Of a DNA stretch of 64,000 nt, positions 1 through 10,963 are shown one piece after another (positions within the stretch are counted from its first letter, which is position 1; every line of letters begins with the position of its first letter). A program made the translations under genes and the position numbers. The notes beneath the pieces were generated by a model. That model was not told where the DNA came from. It saw nothing but the letters and a program-made list of their open reading frames with translations, and did not search any database. The stretch is taken from positions 7,502,001 through 7,566,000 of the forward strand of contig NC_084727.1 in assembly GCF_033807575.1 (NCBI RefSeq). Direction: 5' to 3'. The stretch comes from Cydia pomonella (taxonomy: Eukaryota > Arthropoda > Insecta > Lepidoptera > Tortricidae).

Positions 1-1526
1 GAAGTATTATTTTAATCGTCATAATTTCATAGAAATTAAAAAAAATTAGCATCTTTGTAATCTTACGTAAAAACGATAAAAAAAACTCTCCCACTGCCTT
101 GTAAGAAAAAATAAGTCATTGCCGATCCCCCCTCGCCCTCTAAATCGTCTTACGTAATAATGAATGGCGCCCTTGTACTGAGACAATACGTTACTTATTT
201 TTTGGATTTTTTTACGTCGATTATACATTGTGCTTTTAATTGATGAAGTCTTTGTTAATACACACATAATAATTACTTGCCGCTAAAAATAATAAATGCA
301 TCTAGGTGAGACTCGAATTACCTATCTTTCATAAAATAGTGTTTAGTGCTCACGTTGGTTATACAATTTAAAAATTTAGGCCGAGACAGGTTGAATGCAA
401 GCTGCAGGTGCGGTGCCAGGAGTTCACGGCCTCAAGGACACGCGAGCACGCGAGTTGCGCCGACCGGATGATTTTCTTGGGCCGCGGGCTGGTTGCACCA
501 AACCTTTATCAACGTCATCGACGTCATCGTAACATTATTGTTGACTGTTTAAAATATTTTACGCCATGCTCGAAAGAAACCTCTAGAAAATTATTGACAA
601 TAAGTGGTTAGCAATTATTTATTGTCCCAATTTCTATTTTGTAAGTAAGATAGAACTATAAAGAGTAGGTAACTTGACCGTGACGTCACTTGTTCTGTAT
701 TTCATATAAATTCCATAGTGGCTAATCGTTTCGTCAATTCTATTAAGAAACTGATTTGAGTAGTCATTGTGCAACGAGGGGGGTAAGTGAAACATTGGAC
801 ACACAGGCTGGAGGGAAATAAAGTTTGCAATGTTCTTACCCTCGAAGTTAACACAATGTTTTTCATCACACTTGCGAAGAAAAAACTAAATTTTAAGCGA
901 AATATATTCTTAAATACGGTGACATTCCAAACATTCGTCCGCCATATTGTTATTGTTTGACAGGTTAGGCATTGAAGGCACAGACCTATTTGGCATTCAG
1001 CCACGATTGAAAATTGTGTATAAACATTTTAAACGGCTATTAAATTAATAAATTAAATCTTTTTAAACATAAACAAAAATATTTAATTAGAAACGTCAGT
1101 ATTTTAAAAGTAAACCTACATTGTTCATGTGAATTAGTGACAGAATTTAAAAAAAAAGCTGTAAGGCCCTAGGGAGTTATAGCTTCTTTTTCCCGATCCA
1201 TAACTCCCGGGGAACAATATAGGCCTTTGTCCTATAGTACACCTGCATGAAATAAGATTGTTTTCGAGCAAGTGTGATGAAAAATACCTTATTCGAAAAA
1301 ATAAGTTGGTTTCACTAGTCATTCAAATACCCTATTTGAAAGAAGCTAATTTCATTCCTTAATAATTTATTTGTATGAAAAGTTTGACAGTTTTTTATAG
1401 GATGACGGCTGCCGATGCTATATTTATTTTGACGGTGAACAGTATGCGCGTGAACCGCGTGGTGCAGTTGCAAACCGACCTTAGTGTATAATTTTAACAG
1501 ATGACAAATCAAAATTACTTTCATGT
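1..1526. other. AT-rich stretch with no gene
   Basis: I see no convincing exon, RNA gene or transposon end here. Open frames are short, in AT-rich sequence, and lack protein-like composition. A small imperfect hairpin (GGGAGTTAT and ATAACTCCC) lies at about 1173-1210, too weak to classify. Confidence 0.5.
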
Positions 1527-1534
1527 GTTGCTAA

Positions 1535-1704
1535 CAGGCGCGGATACAAGATTTGGCTTAGGGGGGGGCCATTTTGAGAAAATCATATATTTTTGCACAG
1601 AAAATAAGGTAAAAAAAAAATGTTACTCAATTTAGTAATGTGAGAGCCAGGGTTTTAGGGGGGGGGCATTGCCCCTATGGCCCCCCCCCTTGTATCCGCG
1701 CCTG
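1535..1704. mobile_element. hAT-type MITE, 170 bp, 8-bp target duplication
   Basis: The element begins CAGGCGCGGATACAAG and ends with the exact reverse complement. It is bounded by perfect 8-bp direct repeats GTTGCTAA (1527-1534 and 1705-1712). An 8-bp duplication and a CAGG-type end are known hallmarks of the hAT superfamily. The interior has runs of G next to the termini and no coding capacity. A second copy, split by a LINE, lies at 58457-60587. Confidence 0.92.
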
Positions 1705-1825
1705 GTTGCTAATGGTTTAAAAGCATGCGTATCCGTACATTGTTGGTATTTTTAAATTGTTACTTAGGCACTTCTACAGTTCTACTTACCGGGGATTTGT
1801 CGATCACCATTTTGAAGTAATACCT

Positions 1826-2052
1826 CTTGGAGGATTTAACAGCTGGGCTGGAGACGCCTGGGCTGTAATTTTCCATACTAAACATTGCGCCGATTTTTGT
1901 GGGGGAGGGGCACGTCAAATGTACGGCTATTTATACGTACAAATAGCCATGTCAGATAAACGTCAGTCCATATAATACATATTACCATTGGCCGAGGTTT
2001 TCGACAGAGGGGTAAGCTCTTAAGGGCGACTCTAGTTGTTAAATCCTCCAAG
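1826..2052. mobile_element. MITE, 227 bp, 8-bp target duplication
   Basis: The terminal inverted repeat is CTTGGAGGATTTAACA at the left and its near complement at the right. It is flanked by identical TAATACCT repeats (1818-1825 and 2053-2060). The exact duplication indicates a cut-and-paste insertion, probably hAT-type from the 8-bp length. It is non-coding, and I see no second copy in the window. Confidence 0.88.
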
Positions 2053-2060
2053 TAATACCT

Positions 2061-5000
2061 AATGGATTGAAATAATAATATATAAACTAATGAAAAATGA
2101 TCAGTTAACTGAATAATATACTTACTTCTCATAATTTTATGCCCTTTACATACTTACATATATTATTAATATATCTAATTGCTATAAGTATAATATGGAG
2201 GTGCCTCTCTAACTTTGCTCAACACGTTACCATCAAGATGTCTTCCCTTTGACTTCCCCAATCCAAGTGAACGAGTCTGTACTAGACTCTCTGTAGCTTC
2301 CGCTTACCCCTGCCACTTGGTAACTCAAGTATTGCCAGGTAAGTCAAACATTAGCCATCATCCTGATATTAAACTTAGATATTTTAAGAACGTTGTCAAG
2401 TAAAATTCATATTTGCTTACACTACTTGGTAAAATTACTAAAAAAATCTTGACATTTGGCCATCCTACTTCGGGCATGACTCCAGCGCACGAAACTCAAT
2501 CAAAGGTCGAAAATACTCGCAGCTGAAAAAGCCCATTTAGAGGCACTTATAAAACATTTCTTATCCAGAGAAATAAATTGTACCTACACCATGAAAATCA
2601 TCTGTAACTAAAATCCTTTTTCAGTCTTCTAATAGTTTGTATTTGAGATCCCGTCTATCATGACATTCGGCCATCCCACTTCTGAAATATGTAAGTCATT
2701 AAACATTACCCATCACCCTGATATTAAACTTTATTTTTACGATTACAAAAAAATTATGACACGTATAAACTTTACAAATCTAAGGTGAAAAGTTTACCGC
2801 CAGAATAACAAACACGAACTGCAGTACAAAGAATAACAAATCAATTAAATTTCTTAACATAAGTTACATGTCAAGTTGATTATATTTATATTATATCTGT
2901 ATATTTGGCTACCATGAGATCAGAGTACGTTACTCGATAGCGAGAACGTCACGGAAAATGTACGGAGAAAGTGTACAATGCCTCAAGTTGTTACATATAA
3001 TATTAAAATTTTAAGCTCGTACCATGAATCACTAACGTTTTCTACTCGATTGTTCCTGTAGTTTTCGATACGTGCCTAACTTCACACCTAAATCTCTCTT
3101 TCTAACTATATAAAGAAAACTGAGCTAGAATTATTCTAGTGTCAATAGTAAAATCTCATTACTTTACGGGAGTAAACATGACAGTTGGCAACATGTATAG
3201 CAACATCACATTTTAAGTCACATAAAATTCTCTCAATTAGGTATGTCTTCATCCAATGAGTCGAATTACATATTTACTGAATAGTCCTTAAGCTTACTTA
3301 TTTGATAATTTCGCTCACATTACATTATTTCGCAAACGGCTACTACGACAGGACCTAAAATTCAATAATGTTCTAAAAATAAGTTTTTGGCAACGCTTTT
3401 ATCGCTGACTGTACTTTTCTTTCTACAGACAACTAATATTTATCGAGACAATTCCAACAACCCCAAACACGATTAGTTTGCGTTGTTTTATCATAGAGTT
3501 CCCATGGCCACCTCCTGTCTCCAACATCAAATCAGCTCCGTATCACCGTAATATTGCATTGTCATCCAATTTACATATGTACGCAAAATTTTAGACCAAT
3601 CGGAAATCGGGAAGTGGTTCAAATTTAGCTTCCAATATTTGACCTACCAAACTACTAACTAACAGGGCAAGTTAAATAAAAGTTTATTATGAAAAATAGA
3701 GAAAATTTATAAAAGTGAAATTGCATGCAAGGTATGTAAGTACTAATAGAAATAAAAATAGATTGACACATGTCTATGAAATGACGTATTATTATTATCA
3801 ATAAACAAATGCCCATGAATGATCCACCCTAACACAAATAGTTCCCTCATGTGACCGGTTATGTCCCTGTGGGTTAGGTTACCCCTTCATTGTCAAATGC
3901 TTACAAGACTACGTGTTGACTTTGACCCCCGCGCACGCCTAAATTTTGTATACAATAAGAATACAAATTGCATTTAGTTACGTTCAAATTGAGACTTGGC
4001 GGTTTAGCGGTCTTCTTAAGTGGCTCCATGCGGTTTTCATCGATTTTTGACAAATTTTGAGTCGTTACTTTTACATTTGCATTACAAATATAATTATAAA
4101 ACAAACGGCTATCGGTTCTTCAATCTTTTATTTCCATTCTTGTGTGCCGGATTTTGAAAGATATGAACACTTATTTCTTCATGATATTTTTAAACATTGT
4201 CTAAAAAAAAAACACTTTTTTTGTTACTCGTTTGCTGTGAAGGATCTTACATATACGAAATCTACATGTTTGGGTTCGTTTTCGACGTCTCTAAAACTGG
4301 TCAGATATTTTAATTTTAAAGTAGTTACCACAAAAGTTATGGCTAGTAAACCAGTTTTTTGGCCTAAAAGTGTTCAACTTTGATGCCAAATATCTCGAAG
4401 ACAGTGAACTCTGAAGTAAATATGGTATACTATATTGCTTACAGCCGTTGCTGTTAATATGATAAGCTACATAAAACATTAGAAAACTAAGGGATTCAGA
4501 TCGAAGGTCATTGTCGTTAGGATTGTGAGGAAAAAGTGACAGCCGGTGTTGCGTTTAATAAAAAAGCCTGTATTTATTTGCCTTTGGCGTCTATGTATAA
4601 CATACGGTTGTCAGATAGAAATACCAACATCGATTACGCGTTCGGCGCGTTCCAACCAACTTCGCACATAGACAATAATTAAGTCAAAGGGAGACAATTG
4701 AATGTATTCTGTTAACCCTTATAGGTAATATAATAGGCCCAAGCTAACTGATAACTCTACATAGGCTTTAAAATAACTACGTTTGGAAGTGTCACCACAA
4801 AAATCAATATTCTATACAAAATATGACATTTATTGTGGGCATGGTTAGATTAGAAGGTCTCTAGGTGTTGCATAATGTATATGCATAGCGTATCGTGGGA
4901 AAAACGGCTGTTAACGGCGGGACTTTCAAATTTTATTACACATCGTTTAGGACGGCGAACTCCATTGAAAAGAAACGAAATCATTTTGACCTAACTCATG

Positions 5001-5205
5001 GCTGTTCTCATAGTATACTCGTACAGAGTTCAAACCAGTTTAAACTATTTAAACTGTAAGGCGCTACTTGTACTAATATTAAAAAAATGTGTTATGGGCA
5101 CTGGAGGGAAAGTACCTTAGAACCTAAGTTAGCTCATTTTAATTAAAGGATTTTTTTATAAGCTGGATTTAAAAATTTCCATTAAAATTTTCCGCACTAC
5201 ATACT
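2061..5205. other. Unassigned AT-rich DNA with short decayed repeats
   Basis: No gene is supported. A short motif is duplicated: a GGCCATCC...ACTTC block occurs at about 2459 and 2670, and a CATCACCCTGATATTAAACT-like block at about 2358 and 2708. This suggests an old local duplication. The piece at about 3520-3690 resembles 43942-44010 (a CGGAAA..GGGAAGTGG..CAAAT core), so it is an old dispersed repeat. A strong donor-like site (CCAG|GTAAGT) lies at 2337-2345, but no acceptor or protein-like frame supports an exon. Confidence 0.5.
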
Positions 5206-5207
5206 AC

Positions 5208-5620
5208 GAGTACTAGTTTTTTCCCACGACTTCATCTGCGTGGAATTAGTAATTCGGGTAGCTTATGATATATCCACCTCTAAAGTCTAAAGAGATGGCT
5301 AATTGGTAAAATATACATAAAAATTCTGATTTCTTACGAAAAGTTAAATTATAACCGTTATTAATTAAGTCCTTATTTCAAACCCACATCCCCCTCCCCT
5401 TTTACACCCTTACGGGATGATTTCGGGGATACTAACTATTTTATATTTATTATCCTTCCCCACAACTCAAACTATCTCCTTACGAAAGTTTCACCGAAAT
5501 CGGTTATTGATTCCCCATACAAAATTCCACCTCCCTTTTCAATCCTGATGATTTCTGGGATTAAAACTTTTATATGTCCTTCCCCCGAACTCAGCAACTA
5601 TCTCTATATCAAATTTAAAC
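5208..5620 (+). repeat. Decayed lepidopteran dispersed repeat, 5' part
   Basis: The block opens CCCACGACTTCATCTGCGTG and continues through C-rich segments (CCCCCTCCCCTTTTACACCC). I recognise this as a widespread lepidopteran repeat whose tail normally reads GTGCAAAGCCGGGGCGGG. Just such a tail occurs at 7038-7064, so later insertions probably split one old copy. The assignment rests on recollection of the family plus the two matching pieces. Confidence 0.5.
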
Positions 5621-5849
5621 AATAAGCGATATTAGCGTGTACAGTTAACACTTTCGCATTTATACTCGTAACATTACATTGAAATTAAATTTCATTTATT
5701 TAAGATCAACTAGGGGTCAATATTGTTAGTAAACCATATTAGTACCTAACCTAACGCTGTTTTGCTCACACACTGCGTGCAGTGCTCACCCAGTGATAAC
5801 CGCGTCAGCTAAAGGAGGTTTCAATCATATACGAAATTATAAGTGGCTC

Positions 5850-5945
5850 CTCCGATGTTGCTTTATGTCCATGGGCGGCGATGACTGCTTCCCATCAGGC
5901 GACTCGCCTGCTCGTTTGCTGCCTATTACATAAAACATAATAAAA
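5850..5945 (+). repeat. Retroelement 3' tail fragment
   Basis: The motif CCATGGGCGGCGATGACTGC, then TCAGGCGACTCGCCTGCTCG and an A-rich end, is a tail shared by many lepidopteran retroelement copies. No coding part is attached, so this is a 5'-truncated remnant of about 95 bp. Family recognition is from memory. Confidence 0.45.
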
Positions 5946-6329
5946 AGAAAGAAAAGTGACCAATTTCATGTAGGACGTATGGATAGGCTACTGATATAAA
6001 TTGTAATAAAAGCACATGAACCTGGATTATTTAATTCATTGAAGTTGAAAATTGCAATGTAAACATTGGGCACTTGTCCCACCACCTACGAGAAGCTATC
6101 GACTAATGGCGCCATCTAGTCCATCTACATAAATAATGAAACACGACTTCGTACATCATCACTATTTGATATAAAAGTCTAGTTAAGTCTCCCTCCGCGT
6201 CTGTCTGTCTGTTTGTTCCCGATAAACTCAAAAAATACCGAACGAATTTTCATGCGGTTTTCACTTATCAATAGATAAGAATAAGAAAAAAAATAAGAAG
6301 AAGAAAGATAAGAAAATAAAAAATAAAAC

Positions 6330-7005
6330 CAGCCAAGACCATGTCGGGCCATGCTCAGTGTAGGGTTCCGTAGTTACTCTTCCGTCACAATAAGGACTGC
6401 TAAACTGGAGCTTAACGTATATTAAATTGTTAACTAAGGGATGAAACGCGAGTTAAACAAATAGGCAAATTTGCATAATCAGTACCTAATTAAAGTCTTT
6501 TTACTATGAAGGAGATACTTTTTGCGATAACTCAAAAACAGCTAAACTGATCATGTCCGCTATAGTTTTCATTTAAAGTCTTTCTTAAGCTCTACTTCCA
6601 CGATTTTTTTCATATTTTTTGGACCTATGGTTCAAAAGTTAGACATTTTTTTTTCTTTCGGAACGATTATCTCCGAATATATTCACTTTATCAAAAAATG
6701 TTTGTTGAAGACCCCTATTAGTTTTGAAAGCCCTTTCCAACGATACCCCACATTGTAGGGTTGAAGCAGAAAAAAAAATCACCCCCACTTTACGTGTAGG
6801 GGAGGTACCCTCAAAAAAATTAAATTTTTAGATTTTATTGTACGACTTTGTCGGCTTTATTGATTTATATATCAATGCCGAATTTCAGCTTTCTAGCACT
6901 AACGACCACGGAGCAAAGCCTCGGACAGACAGACAGACAGACAGACAGACGGACATGGCGAAACTATAAGGGTTCCTAATTGACTACGGAACCCTAAAAA
7001 AGGAA
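6330..7005 (+). mobile_element. Terminal-repeat element ending in CTACGGAACCCT
   Basis: The left end carries AGGGTTCCGTAG (about 6362-6373) and the right end its complement CTACGGAACCCT (about 6983-6994). Between them is non-coding AT-rich sequence with a (GACA)n microsatellite at 6924-6950. This GGTTCCGTA-ended family is common in Lepidoptera. Related pieces occur at 10882-10963 and 37650-38043. No transposase frame is present. Confidence 0.6.
6924..6950. repeat. (GACA)n microsatellite
   Basis: About seven uninterrupted GACA units just before the 3' inverted end of the surrounding element. A shorter version (GGACAGACAGACGGACA) sits in the related fragment near 10890, so the array belongs to the element. 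Confidence 0.9.
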
Positions 7006-7029
7006 GGTTTAGGTGAATAATTAGTTAAA

Positions 7030-7066
7030 GTTAATCCGTGCAAAGCCGGGGCGGGTTGCTAGCCTC
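7030..7066 (+). repeat. Tail of the decayed repeat begun at 5208
   Basis: The sequence GTGCAAAGCCGGGGCGGGTT is the characteristic 3' end of the family whose 5' part is at 5208. Position and orientation fit a single split copy. Confidence 0.5.
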
Positions 7067-7224
7067 TTTTTCAAATTCCTTTATAGTACCAAAACACTCA
7101 TTAATACATACACAATTGACAACGTCCTCTTCGAATGTCGGTTATATGACCCATATATGACCTCCAATATTTGTGTCGTCTGCGAGCGATAGTAGGTACA
7201 AATGATTATACTGAAGGAAAAATT

Positions 7225-7508
7225 ATTATACAGGCCATTTTATTTACAATAACAATACATATACACAATGGATATATACAGAGGATTACTATAACCAGTG
7301 TAGGGACTGCGTCCTACATTAAATCTAAAATAGGCTCTTGAGGCTTGAGGCATTATACCAAGGATGCTGGCGGCATTTCTTCGTGGTATTGCAATGCTGA
7401 TACGTTGTGCGCGGAAGCTGGCAGCTCTTCGGTCACCAGTTACGTCAACCAGACGCTTCGCGATTTCTGCAAAAAACTCGTGCGCGCTGGGCAGAGACCC
7501 CGTGGAAC
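7225..7508 (-). pseudogene. LINE 3' end with C-terminal reverse transcriptase remnant
   Basis: On the minus strand this reads into a peptide ending with a conserved pattern (FAEIA, then VTGDRRA, then ISIAIP/QR..AAS.LG), followed by a short 3' tail. The same stretch is better preserved at 17878-18115, and copies are at 14683-14935 and 62530-62674. I know this C-terminal pattern from lepidopteran RTE-like non-LTR retrotransposons. It is heavily 5'-truncated and non-functional. Confidence 0.65.
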
Positions 7509-7597
7509 GGAAAATTAAAAGATTTCTGCTTCAGGCAAGACTCTAACACCGCGATCACCGATCGCTCTTAATCAACCGAGTTACCGAAGCTGACCAG

Positions 7598-7730
7598 GGC
7601 TATAACCGCGAAAATCGAAGTTCGCAAATCGCGGGCATTTTTCTCTGTCACTCTAATTACGCCTTTATTGGAGTAAAAGAGAAAGATCCTCGCAATTGAC
7701 GAATTTCGGTTTTCGCGGTAGGCCCCCAGA
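7598..7730. mobile_element. MITE family D, copy 1
   Basis: The inverted ends read ACCGCGAAAATCGAAGTTCG and the complement of TTTCGGTTTTCGCGGT. The interior has AGAGAAAGAT and its complement. Further copies are at 13062-13195, 26614-26748, 33164-33290 and 34727-34850, with a half copy at 35226-35280. Non-coding and palindromic, so probably mobilised by a transposase elsewhere. Confidence 0.8.
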
Positions 7731-7874
7731 AGCGTGTGAATCCGAATTTTTCCATTCCTTCCTATTTGTTTACATGCCTTACGGAGGCGCACAGCGACAT
7801 CTACCGTAAGAATGTTTCATCTTAACGGCACCGGAGTCCCAACTTGTATTAAGAATTCACTAATTATAATGTGC

Positions 7875-8026
7875 TAGAGTCAGACCACGCTAAGTTGGCA
7901 TCGATTTTGATAGCTCAGATCATGCAAGTGTTAAGTAAACGTCATATTCAAACGTCATTTTATTGAAGTTTGAAGCTTAAAATAAGACTTGCACCCTCTG
8001 GGCTATCAAAATCGCGTAATTAGAGT
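7875..8026. mobile_element. MITE family A (AGAGTCAGACCA), copy 1
   Basis: It starts TAGAGTCAGACCACGCTAAG and contains the paired motif GATTTTGATAGC ... GCTATCAAAATCGC. The right end is eroded. Copies are at 23048, 27374 and 35857. The best-preserved copy suggests a TA target, as in Tc1/mariner-type elements. Confidence 0.8.
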
Positions 8027-8050
8027 AAATTTCTAATCCATACTAAATTA

Positions 8051-8154
8051 TTTTACAGTACATATGGTGCTACTTTACCGTAACCGTACTAGTGCTGTCA
8101 TTGGCACATTACGTAACTATGTCGAAAATTTAAAGGACCATATGTACTGTAAAA
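8051..8154. mobile_element. MITE family B (TTTTACAGTACATATGG), copy 1
   Basis: Terminal inverted repeat TTTTACAGTACATATGGTGC against ATATGTACTGTAAAA. Other copies at 13470-13567 and 23212-23309 continue into a shared flank (CGTTGTACGATACATGTGCG...). That flank is found here only beyond the composite element, at 12865. The composite therefore inserted into a longer family B unit. Confidence 0.8.
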
Positions 8155-8872
8155 CGTTGTAGTACGGTCAAATTAACTCAAATTTCACTAAAGTCAGGAA
8201 CTAATTCTAAGGACTAATAAAATCACTACGGATTGTTTTGTATGGGCTAAAAATCGAACTTTATACAATCGTTACTAAATTCACCCCCCCGGAAAGGGGT
8301 GAAATCGGCTGAAAATAATGTAATGGTTGTAACTAAGAAGAGAAAAAAGGTGTACTCGGTGCAATTTGGCGTACGTTTTACAACACTTATATCTAAATTC
8401 GCACGTGTTATTTATGTTAATTTAAGCTACGGAACAGGTAAAAAAAAAAACAACATACAAAAAATCTATTTTGGCCATTGCGGGTCTGGGGAAAGTAATG
8501 TACTCGGTGCAAATTGAGTAAATAATTAGAAAAAATATCTAAATCCAATGTCAAATTCGCACCAGGGTGCGACACCCGGAAAGTAGTTTTTCATGTTTTA
8601 CTGTCGTTGTACTTCGGGGGAAATTTTAATACTATTGGAAATTGATGCAACCATATTCATTTGATTTTGTTTACATTCGCACCCCATAAAAAATTGGCAT
8701 TTTTATACGGAACACACAGTTTTGTAATCAAGTACCAAAAACGTAGAGCAATAAATACACAGAAGCGACAAGCTCGTGATTAGTGGCAAGAGAAGGAACG
8801 CGCGTAGATGCACCGACGAAGCACGGCTCTTGAGGCACGAGTAGTGGCATGTACCTACTGCAAAAATAGTAT

Positions 8873-9213
8873 GATTTTTTTTTCTTTTATACTACGTTGG
8901 TGGCAAACAAGCATACGGCCCGCCTGATGGTAAGCAGTATACGTAGCCTATGTACGCCTGCAACTCCAGAGGAGTTACATGCGCGTTGCCAACCCTAACC
9001 CCCTCCCGCCCCTCGTTGAGCTCTGGCAACCTTACTCACCGGCAGGAACACAACACTATGAGTAGGGTCTAGTGTTATTTGGCTGCGATTTTCTGTAAGG
9101 TGGAGGTACTTCCCCAGTTGGGCTCTGCTCTAGATCTGGAATGACATCCGCTGTGCTGTGCCCTACCACACAGAGCGAGATGACATTCACAATGCCCATA
9201 CCTCTCGTAAAAG
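8873..9213 (-). mobile_element. Dispersed repeat family R inserted in the left composite
   Basis: The block reads (minus) from ATGTCATTCCAGATCTAGAG through GTGTTGTGTTCCTGCCGGTG to GGCGGGCCGTATGCTTGTTT and an A-rich tail. It is absent from the right composite, where the host sequence is uninterrupted near 32300-32320. It therefore inserted after the composite duplicated. Related copies: 33625, 36187, 38237, 43036, 44198, 49172 and 56930. One-sided A-rich tails suggest a retroposed element. Confidence 0.75.
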
Positions 9214-9769
9214 GTTTCTGAGTTTGCAGACAGACAGTCAACAAATTAAATACAGGTACGCTCAATGTTTGTTAAATTCGAAAAATCGCGTTTTTCCATA
9301 TACTTACGAAAACGTTAGACTACTTAGTTCACTCAATGATTGTTTAAAACAATAGTTCCGTTTTAATGGCAGAAGAAAGATTTGTGCTCGTTGCCCGTCA
9401 AAAGTGTCAAACAAACTGTCTCGGAACAATTGCTGCGCGTAGGGTTTGAGATTCGGATATCCGAAATATCCGGATATCCGTCAACTATAAGATCCGGATC
9501 TAGCGGGTCATAAGATCCGGATATTACGGATCCGTTAAATATGGTTATTGACCTATAACCGAAACAATTTTCTAATGAAATTTATGAACAATTTTGTCAT
9601 TTAAATATAGTATTTTCATATATTTAAGCAATTCAAATACTAACAGCACATCAATTTTGATAAGTACATCATGTCACGCAGTAACTTTATACAATGAATG
9701 CGAATGTTGCTTAATGCAAACATTAGATCATTGGATATCCTGATGACTTGGGGCTATAGGCTCAAAACA

Positions 9770-10500
9770 AAAGCGACCTGGAGGCCAAGGCTAGGATAGT
9801 AGAGTAGGAAGGAGAGAAAATTGGTCTGATAATCAACCACAAGAATATCTCCAAATGAATAGGGCTAAGATGGTCGGCTCTTTATCATTTGTCATGAAGG
9901 GCATAGTGACAAGTGATAAAAATAGAACCATGCTGCCACCGCAGATCGAAAAGAAAAGACCTACCTAAAGTAATCGGGAAGAGGAGATAGATATTCGAAT
10001 CCAAAATGCCCTAAGATGCTCAGCAGCGCTTCACCGAGTTCTAGTATCCAAGCTGATCAGTAGACTGTCCATGATTCAAGTCTATAAGACAATAATTAAA
10101 ATTATTAATTGATGAATGGCATCAGTAAGTATTACACTTGGACTCTGAATCAGAAAAAAAAGAACAAGTTCATAGTTAAGAAGACGAAATTCTGGCGGAA
10201 TATTCTGGGACCTATCAGAGATGAAGATAGAGAAGATGAAAGCGTAGGAAAAATAGGGAGCTAGAGTAGCTAGTTGCGGCACCCAATATAATTAGCGAGA
10301 TTATAGCCGCACGACTTCGCAGACTTGGTCACTTGGAGTGGACGGGAGAGAATCGGGCTGTGAGAAGATAGGAGCGATGTAGCCCTAAAACGCCCTCGGA
10401 GTATCCAACTAGCGTGGAGTGGTGCAGAATAGAGCAGAGTGACGTTGTACTTGTGTCAAAGGCCAAGATTCTTTTTGGGTCACTGATCCAGTGAAGTAAG
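9770..10500 (+). pseudogene. Decayed LINE reverse-transcriptase C-terminus inside the hAT element
   Basis: Reading all three plus frames gives a broken LINE C-terminal domain. The pieces are an RIQNA..(C)SAALHRVL-like block, then SMIQVYKTIIK, then ILGPIRDEDRED, then RRLGHLEWTGEN. The order and spacing match the post-thumb region of insect non-LTR retrotransposons (the normal pattern has LYKTLIRP, then R.ILRKIYGP, then RLRWAGHV). Multiple stops and frameshifts make it dead. The same remnant is in the right composite at about 31240-31810, with an internal deletion of about 125 bp. Confidence 0.65.
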
Positions 10501-10881
10501 TAAGTATTGCTTTCATAGTTAGTATTTCATGACGAATGAACACGAGGTGAGGCATTGGATGTATTTCCAACTATGCACCAGCTAATCCAGATATAAACCG
10601 GTTACCGGCAGAATTAAGTACGGTTTTAGATATAACATTATGTTAGCTATTATAATAATCAAGTAATCATTTAAAATTAGTTGGGATAATATCATTGTAT
10701 TAAAACATAGTTAAAAACGTTATTTCTGTGTTGCCTAAATCCGTTTATTTGGATATTTATTTTAGTGGATATTCGAATAATTAGAATATCACAATATTCT
10801 AATTGCAAACCCTACATATAGTAGTGACACCCAGTAGTGACACAAATAGGTAATGTAAATACTGCGAGGAGGATCTTGTTT

Positions 10882-10963
10882 AGGAAATAATCGGACAGAC
10901 AGACGGACATGACGAATCTATAAGGGTTCCGTTTTTTGCCATTTGGCTACGGAACCCTAAAAA
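10882..10963 (+). repeat. Short insertion from the GGTTCCGTA family
   Basis: This 80-bp block, with GGACAGACAGACGGACATGA then CTACGGAACCCTAAAA, is the 3' end of the element at 6330-7005. It interrupts the left composite only; the right copy is continuous at about 30865. It is another insertion after the composite spread. Confidence 0.7.

Noticed and set aside
2215..2343. Possible exon ending at CCAG|GTAAGT
   Set aside because: The donor is strong, but there is no clear acceptor or start codon, and the peptide has no recognisable features. Part of the region is a local direct duplication.
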